Of a stretch of DNA of 64,000 nt, positions 58,555-64,000 are shown piece after piece. The translations under genes were made by a program, and so were the position numbers. The first letter of the stretch is position 1. Each line of letters opens with the position of its first letter. Source of the DNA: Datisca glomerata (taxonomy: Eukaryota; Streptophyta; Magnoliopsida; Cucurbitales; Datiscaceae); NCBI GenBank assembly GCA_003255025.1, contig QANY01008662.1, positions 1,299,763 to 1,363,762 of the forward strand, read 5' to 3'. The notes under the pieces were generated by a model. It had not been told where the DNA came from and made no database searches. It worked only from the letters and a program-made list of their open reading frames with translations.

Positions 58555-59941
58555 TCGAGGAAGAGAGAGTTGACAACGTGCACGTTATCATGCCATAAGT
58601 TCTGATTGAGAGCTCCAAATCAAATTCTGTAAGATTCTTCAAAAAGTTGATCTTCATATATATGCTTCTGCTAGTATAAAATCCTCTAGGTAATTAGCTT
58701 CAATTGACGCTATATAATTTTCAAATCTGTCTGTTTTGCATAGCCTATCATCTTGAACAACCTTCATGAAAATTATTGTAACTCTTGTTCGGAGCTTCGA
58801 ATCAAGTTTTGAAAAATTCTTGAAGTATTAGACATCTATATCTTTTTAAGATATATAATATGCTATGTAAGTCTATACAGTTTAAAAAGAAATTAAATTT
58901 GAAAGACATGATTAAGTTTACTTTATGTACGAAGATTACCATACTTTTAATATTGATTTCAACTTGAATTCTGTAAGATTTTCCATGAAGCATACTCTCA
59001 TATCCTTATGATTATGTGACTCACCATGTAATTTTGCTTCCAACTATTTTTCGTTTTAGCTCCCATTTCCGTTTCCGTCATCACTTCTGTGGTTAGGACA
59101 TTTCTGTTCACATCATCACGACGTCTTTGTTCCCGTAGTCAGGATGTCTCGGTTCTTGTTGCTTGTTCATTTTTTACTTTCCTGCACTAATAAATTCTTT
59201 TTGAATGACTGATTTTGCTTAAGTCGTAGCTTTCCCTTTTTTGGTCTTCCCGCTCTAAAACATTTGAACGCAGTCACATTGGTTTTTTCATTCTGAAACG
59301 TTTAAAGTGGCAACTTTCTTGACTTTTCCTTTTTAAGAAGTTTGAATGTGGTCTTCTTTGCGTAGCTTTTACTTTGGAGTTTTTGCTTTGAAATTCCTTC
59401 CTAACTCTTTTTTTTTTAATGAAATTCTTTTCTGAAATCCTTTTAGATTTTTGTTCTGAAATTTTAACACTCCAACCTTTTCTTTTCCAAAGAGTTGAAG
59501 CTCTCTGATCTGAACTTCCACTTTTTCGTTCTGAAGCTCTAACTTAACTTTTCTGAAGCTCTGACTTCAACTTTTCTGAAGCTTTTTATTTTATTTTATG
59601 AGTTTTCTGATCTGGGCTTTCTGAGTCATTCTAATCTGAGCTTAATGAGCTTTTCTGGTCAGAGTTTTACGAGCTTTTCTGGACTTTTTGAGCTTTTCTG
59701 ATCTGAACTTTTCTGATATGAGCTTTTTGAGCTCTTCTTTTCTTATCCGCTCTGATTTTGTTTAACTCATCATTCCTTCCAATGGATTTCTTTTCTGATC
59801 TCCTTCCACTCTTTTTTCCTTTCTTTAGAAGTTAAAAATGATGTGAAAGAAATAAGCCAATCGAATATACAAGGAACGAGTTTACCATTTTCTGTTTCGT
59901 TTCTTGTTTTGTACTTGTTGTCGTTCTTCCCTTAAAGGGAA

Positions 59942-60523
59942 GAAAAATCACGGGAAGATTGTTGATATTCACTTGTGTCAAGAATTTTACACAGTTATTG
60001 ATGAGAGAATAGGGGAATGACGATGCTTTCAGTTGAGGTTTGCTTAGGTCTCTCCCTCGCCTTCTTTTTCTTTTTACATGAGCACGTACTTACAGGCCTT
60101 ACAAATATAATAATAATAAAAAGAGGATGATCACATCCTCTATACTTTCGGTTGATAGGATTGCTGTCAGGCGTGATGCTCCTTTATTTTGCTCATTCCT
60201 TTCAACTGCTTTTGTCTTCAGCAACTCAATCAGTCATAGCCACTTGGTGATTTCTCGTGGTTCGAGTCAATCAATCACAATCACTTGACTGTCAGTCTGA
60301 ACCCTCATTTTCGTTTTGATGCTCTGTCTTGTCCAAAATGTGATGATTCTCTGTTCTCGAGATGTTAGTTCATGTTCTGGAAGCGCTGATTTCTCGTTCT
60401 CGAGATATCGGTTCCCGTTCTTTTGTTCTTTCCCGTTTTGACGAGATCTCCCGCTTCAGCGTTCTTTGTACACATGTGTCTTAGATGATTTTTTTCCTAT
60501 TCAACCCCTAAATAGTTTATGCC
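59942..60523 (+). repeat. right LTR-like repeat
   Basis: Partner of 56826-57389. It has a short insertion (TCAATCAGTCATAGCC region) relative to it. Confidence 0.75.
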
Positions 60524-61659
60524 TTTACTATCTTTCATACCCTTCTTGCTCACTTTAGCTTCATAGTTCTGTTTGGACTTGGGGAGTTAATAAGTTTGTA
60601 GAATGTATTAGCATGAGTATAATTAAAACATACATTATAATTCGGATGAGTAGTCAAGAATTATACCCATTCCTTTGTGGAATATGCAAATGTGCTTAAA
60701 CCACAAGTAGCAAGAACATGACCAAGCTGGTCCCGACTAGGTTTTAAATTACTATTTCGAAGCATCTGAATCCATCGAGGTATCTTACACTAATCTTAGT
60801 TAAATCAGTCAGCTTTTTCATAATTTAATAACCCACAAATCTTTGATTCACCTAATGCGAGCAAAGCATTTGTATAAAAAAAATCAGAACATACAGATCA
60901 GGACAATCATGAATCCCAACAAAACCAAAAACCTTAAACTAAGCGCCACAACAAATAGGGGAAAAGATAAAGCCAAAACACCCAAACGAAAATAAACTAA
61001 GAAACAAAAGGAATCGGGACCCTGTCTTCTCTATCCCTCCAAAATTTATATATTCTTCTTTTCCACTCAAGTGGGTAATCGTTTCTACTCTTTTTTGACT
61101 GCCTCAGTCCAAGTCCAAGATCCTACTTTTTAATTTTTTTCGAATTAGGAGTATTCAGACTAATTCAGAATATGCCCAGTTCATCTATTAATAATTTTTC
61201 ACAAGTAAATCATAAATAAATTAAAAGATAAATTTTTAAACTGATAATCATAAAATAATCTAACTTCTAATTCGAACTCATGATTTAAACGAGCAAACCA
61301 CATCATGATCATTTCATAATGATCACATTATGCATCTCATTTCATAATTAAGATCCTCATTTTCCTTCCATGAAGGGATTAAAATAACAAAAGCTTCCAG
61401 ATATCACATGGTGTTTCTTATTTTCAGTCATTCATTCATCTTCATCTCTTTCTTCTTTGTTTCATTCTTTTTCTTTCTTTCCAAACCCAAAAATTTAAAG
61501 GAAGAAACGAAAAGCATAAGATTAGAGAAGAGACCCATTTGGGTAAACCTTTTTTATCTTTAATTTATCCTCTTTACAACAAAACACCCAAAAAAACCCA
61601 AACCAACACCAAAATATTCCATATATTATATTAAATATCCTAAAGGGTAACATATGATT
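60524..61659. other. gene-free; 3' side of the FORKED-like gene
   Basis: No coding potential recognised. The portion next to 61660 is probably 3' UTR. Confidence 0.6.
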
Positions 61660-63246
61660 TCAATGTCTACTATTCCTTTTCTCCGCAGCAACGGAGAGAA
61701 GCCTAGAGACGCCTTGAGTCCACATATCATACTCCCTCTGGTTCCTGCATTCAAATTCTACGACCCCTCGAAGCAGAGTCTTCAAACCGAAGTATCTCCG
61801 GTACTCACCACCTTCCAATAGGTGGCGGCCAGGCCAGGCAGGCATATCTCTGATCACTTCCACCACCACATCTGTAAAATTCAAAAGAACAGAGAATTAA
61901 AGAGAATCCCTTTTGATATTTTTCTTCCTACTTTACTACCATTTGCCTTTCGCCAATCCCCAAAATGAAGGAAACCCACCTCCAATTCCGTTCAAATTAT
62001 TAGAGAGAAGACAAAAGTAAAAATAACTCACTCTTTTTCTTTTTTGTTATGGTCCCAGCAACATGTCTGCTCTTCATCTTAAGCATAACCTGCACAAAAA
62101 GAAGCTCTCCCTACATTAAAGACTGTCAACAAGAAGGAAAATAAAGTTAAGATCCATTACTTCATCATGATCGATTTTCCTTTTCCTTTGGAACACTTTT
62201 TATCCAAGCAAGTTCACACTGATTTCTAAATTTCATTTCGAAGACTTAATGATTGAGGGAATAACTTTACTTAAAAACAAAAGAAAAATCAACCAAGTAC
62301 CTGATTCATTCGGTTAATGTAAACAGAGACAATTTTCCAATGAAGATCACCTGATAAAATTATGAATTGAACTGGTTAACTCTATTAATTAAGTGAAATA
62401 AAATGGAATAGAACACTTCTAGTATTCAACAAAATAACAATATTGCATAATTTCTGAGGTAAAATTGAGTTCTTTAAATGAAGATATGAAAGAAAACAAG
62501 GAATTACCTTTCCGGGTACGTTTGAGGAGCTCACAACCAGTGGCAAGCAACTCTCTGCTGCAGATGCCAAGGAAGTTCTCTTCAGCAACAAGCTCACCAC
62601 TGTAGCTACTATTCGAATTACCATTACTACCGTTACCCACGACGCCGATCCCTTTCTCCACCGGAATTACAGCCGCTATATTCCATACTTCCTTTAATGC
62701 CCTCGCCTTTAACGTCGCTGCACCTCGTAAAGCTGCAACACAAAATGGTTATTTTCTAAAATGGACGGGGAATTTTTTTTAGCATATACAGATCGTTGAA
62801 AATGAATTTTATCATATGGGTTTACCTGTTGCCGCCCCGGCAGTTAGAGTCATGATATCTCCGGCGGATCTAACATTCACGGCGGAGCTAACAACGGAAG
62901 CGAGGTGTTCACGTTCAGCTCCCATGGCCTCCGCAGCCTCGACGCACTGGGCAGCAACAAGGGTAGCCGCGGACGCAACAGCCATATTCGTCTTTGCCAT
63001 CTGCTCATCTTTGCCGGAACCAGACGAGGCGGCAGTGGCGGCCGCTATGGCCGCAATAGCGGCAGCCACCCCAGCTACCGAAACGGCAGCATGGAGCTGC
63101 GCGTTATGGGCTCTGGTCTCCTCTTTCTTCTTCTCCCTCCTGTCCTTCAGCCACCTCCCGACAGTCTTGCCGCCTCCAGTGGCGGCGGTGGTCCCAGCCC
63201 CGGTACCTCTGAATTGGGTGTTGAGAGAATTAATGGAACGGCAAAC
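61660..63246 (-). CDS. FKD1: FORKED1/VAN3-binding-protein-like gene, 3' part (5 exons)
   Basis: Plant DUF828 plus PH-like protein. Family members (FORKED1, VAN3-binding protein) act with the ARF-GAP VAN3 in vesicle traffic of PIN auxin carriers and leaf vein patterning. Exons on minus: 62826-63246, 62508-62732, 62301-62350, 62032-62089 and 61660-61871; phases agree over 321 residues. [21 protein letters not shown] and the Ala-rich [20 protein letters not shown], then [19 protein letters not shown], are the DUF828 core. [19 protein letters not shown] and [14 protein letters not shown] are the C-terminal PH-like part. Full-length proteins have an extra N-terminal stretch. The first exon here begins after a plausible acceptor (CATGCAG), so the 5' exon(s) probably lie beyond 64000. 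A start at the in-frame ATG at 63282 is the alternative. Confidence 0.92.
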
Positions 63247-64000
63247 CTGCATGGAGGAACATTGGTGAACCATGGATGACATTGGCCAAATTGGGTAGCT
63301 ACTAATAAAGAGGCATTAATCTGCACCACAAAAAATTAGATTAATTGGTGTAATTATTGCCGGGAGTTAGAGCGGTGGGTTCGTAAATAATGGCCTTGGC
63401 GCGCGCCATGAGCGCATGACCCTTATGGGCCCATGACTCAATTAATGCACCGGAATGGGACGAAAATCCTATGGACTTGGTCTCGAGGTTTGATTAGTTA
63501 AACCCAAAAGGACAAATTTGAGCGACACCCTCCGTCCGTACCGTAACCAGATTATCACCAATAATAGGACCAAAGCATAACAGTACAATCCCGCAAATTA
63601 CAAAGAAAGGGTGCGCAGGATAAGAATTTGGAGTTTGGTTCTTTAAATAGAAGGAAGGTATAGATGAAGACACAATTTTAAGGATAGATTACCCTTTAGA
63701 TTGTTACAAGAAAACGTGTTAATAATTACAAGACTTGTTCTCAAATATTCAAATAAGTACTTATTGAAGAGAAATTGAACGAACTTAAATGAACTTTTTT
63801 TTTGCATTGAAGAAAGAGAACCAAGCAGCACCGTCTATGTTTATCTTTCTCTATGCGTTGGTTAGAGTGAAAGCTGAAAAACATGTTCAGTGAGCTCGTA
63901 CTCACTGCTCTTATACCAAAACAAGAAAAAGATAAAAGAAAAAGGAAGTCTGGCTATCAGAAACACATTTCAGTCAGATTCCGGCAGCCTAATAAGGTGG
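63247..64000 (-). other. probable intron or 5' region of the FORKED-like gene
   Basis: No exon encoding the expected N terminus (a MDFLSR-type start) was found on minus. It is either intron leading to an exon outside the window or, if the ATG at 63282 is used, leader and promoter. Confidence 0.5.

Larger units (their letters stand above)
56826..60523. mobile_element. non-coding LTR-bounded element with minisatellite interior
   Basis: Two direct repeats, 56826-57389 and 59942-60523, align along most of their length (TTGATATTCACTTGTGTCAA, TAGGCCTTACAA, AAAAGAGGATGATCACATC). They bound about 2.55 kb with no gag or pol. The interior is a pyrimidine-rich tract (57540-58140), a roughly 55-bp tandem repeat (58177-58554) and CTGA/GAGCTTTT short repeats (59500-59740). 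This looks like a large non-autonomous LTR derivative (LARD-like). A purine run, AAAGGGAAGAAAAA, sits just left of the right repeat, suggesting plus orientation. Exact ends and target duplications were not established. Confidence 0.65.

Noticed and set aside
62816..63268. 150-residue plus-strand frame
   Set aside because: Antisense to the Ala-rich DUF828 exon of the FORKED-like gene, where GC-rich codons keep other frames open.
1..64000. CRISPR arrays, bacterial operons or a plant biosynthetic gene cluster
   Set aside because: Regular spaced repeats are absent, genes have eukaryotic introns, and the six host genes belong to unrelated pathways.

Overview
The window is nuclear DNA from a flowering plant, almost certainly a eudicot. 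It is AT-rich, its genes have several GT-AG introns, and more than half of it is decayed transposable elements and an endogenous plant pararetrovirus. A PEAPOD (TIFY4) gene is present, a family known to be missing from grasses. The species cannot be told from the sequence alone.

Six protein-coding host genes can be reconstructed exon by exon, with splice phases that agree throughout. They are acireductone dioxygenase (minus, 3963-6459, 7 coding exons), PEAPOD/TIFY4 (minus, 8421-12011, 9 coding exons), an EPFL4/5-type secreted peptide (plus, 35966-36433, 2 exons), RNA polymerase III subunit RPC9 (minus, 41511-43212, 4 coding exons), chlorophyllase 2 (minus, 54509-56537, 2 exons) and the 3' part of a FORKED1/VAN3-binding-protein-like gene (minus, 61660-63246, 5 exons seen, 5' end not found). 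They are unrelated in pathway and do not form a cluster; each appears to have its own promoter.

Layout: 1-1365 is a 5'-truncated LINE. 2.9-3.4 kb is a MITE-like repeat. 4-12 kb is a gene island (ARD and PEAPOD) with a small tRNA-derived SINE between the genes. 13.4-19.5 kb is a decayed Ty1/copia element. 20.0-27.1 kb is a decayed Ty3/gypsy (Tat-type) element with an antisense ORF relic, no recognisable integrase and a copia-type LTR fragment inside it. 27.4-29.2 kb holds a second MITE-like repeat and a LINE 3' end. 31.1-35.5 kb is an LTR element with a matching 5-bp target duplication, split by a solo LTR that also has a matching 5-bp duplication. 36-43.2 kb holds EPFL, a long empty stretch and RPC9. 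44.05-53.5 kb is a scrambled endogenous caulimovirid (florendovirus/petuvirus-like). 54.5-56.5 kb is chlorophyllase. 56.8-60.5 kb is a non-coding LTR-bounded element full of minisatellites. The FORKED-like gene is at the right edge.

The most unusual part is the pararetrovirus locus. It has movement-protein and capsid pieces on one strand, protease/RT/RNase H on the other, duplicated and inverted blocks, a roughly 346-bp module repeated three times in tandem, and a promoter-like TATA box pointing at RPC9. Its reading frames are broken by stops, frameshifts and lost key residues, so it looks inactive.
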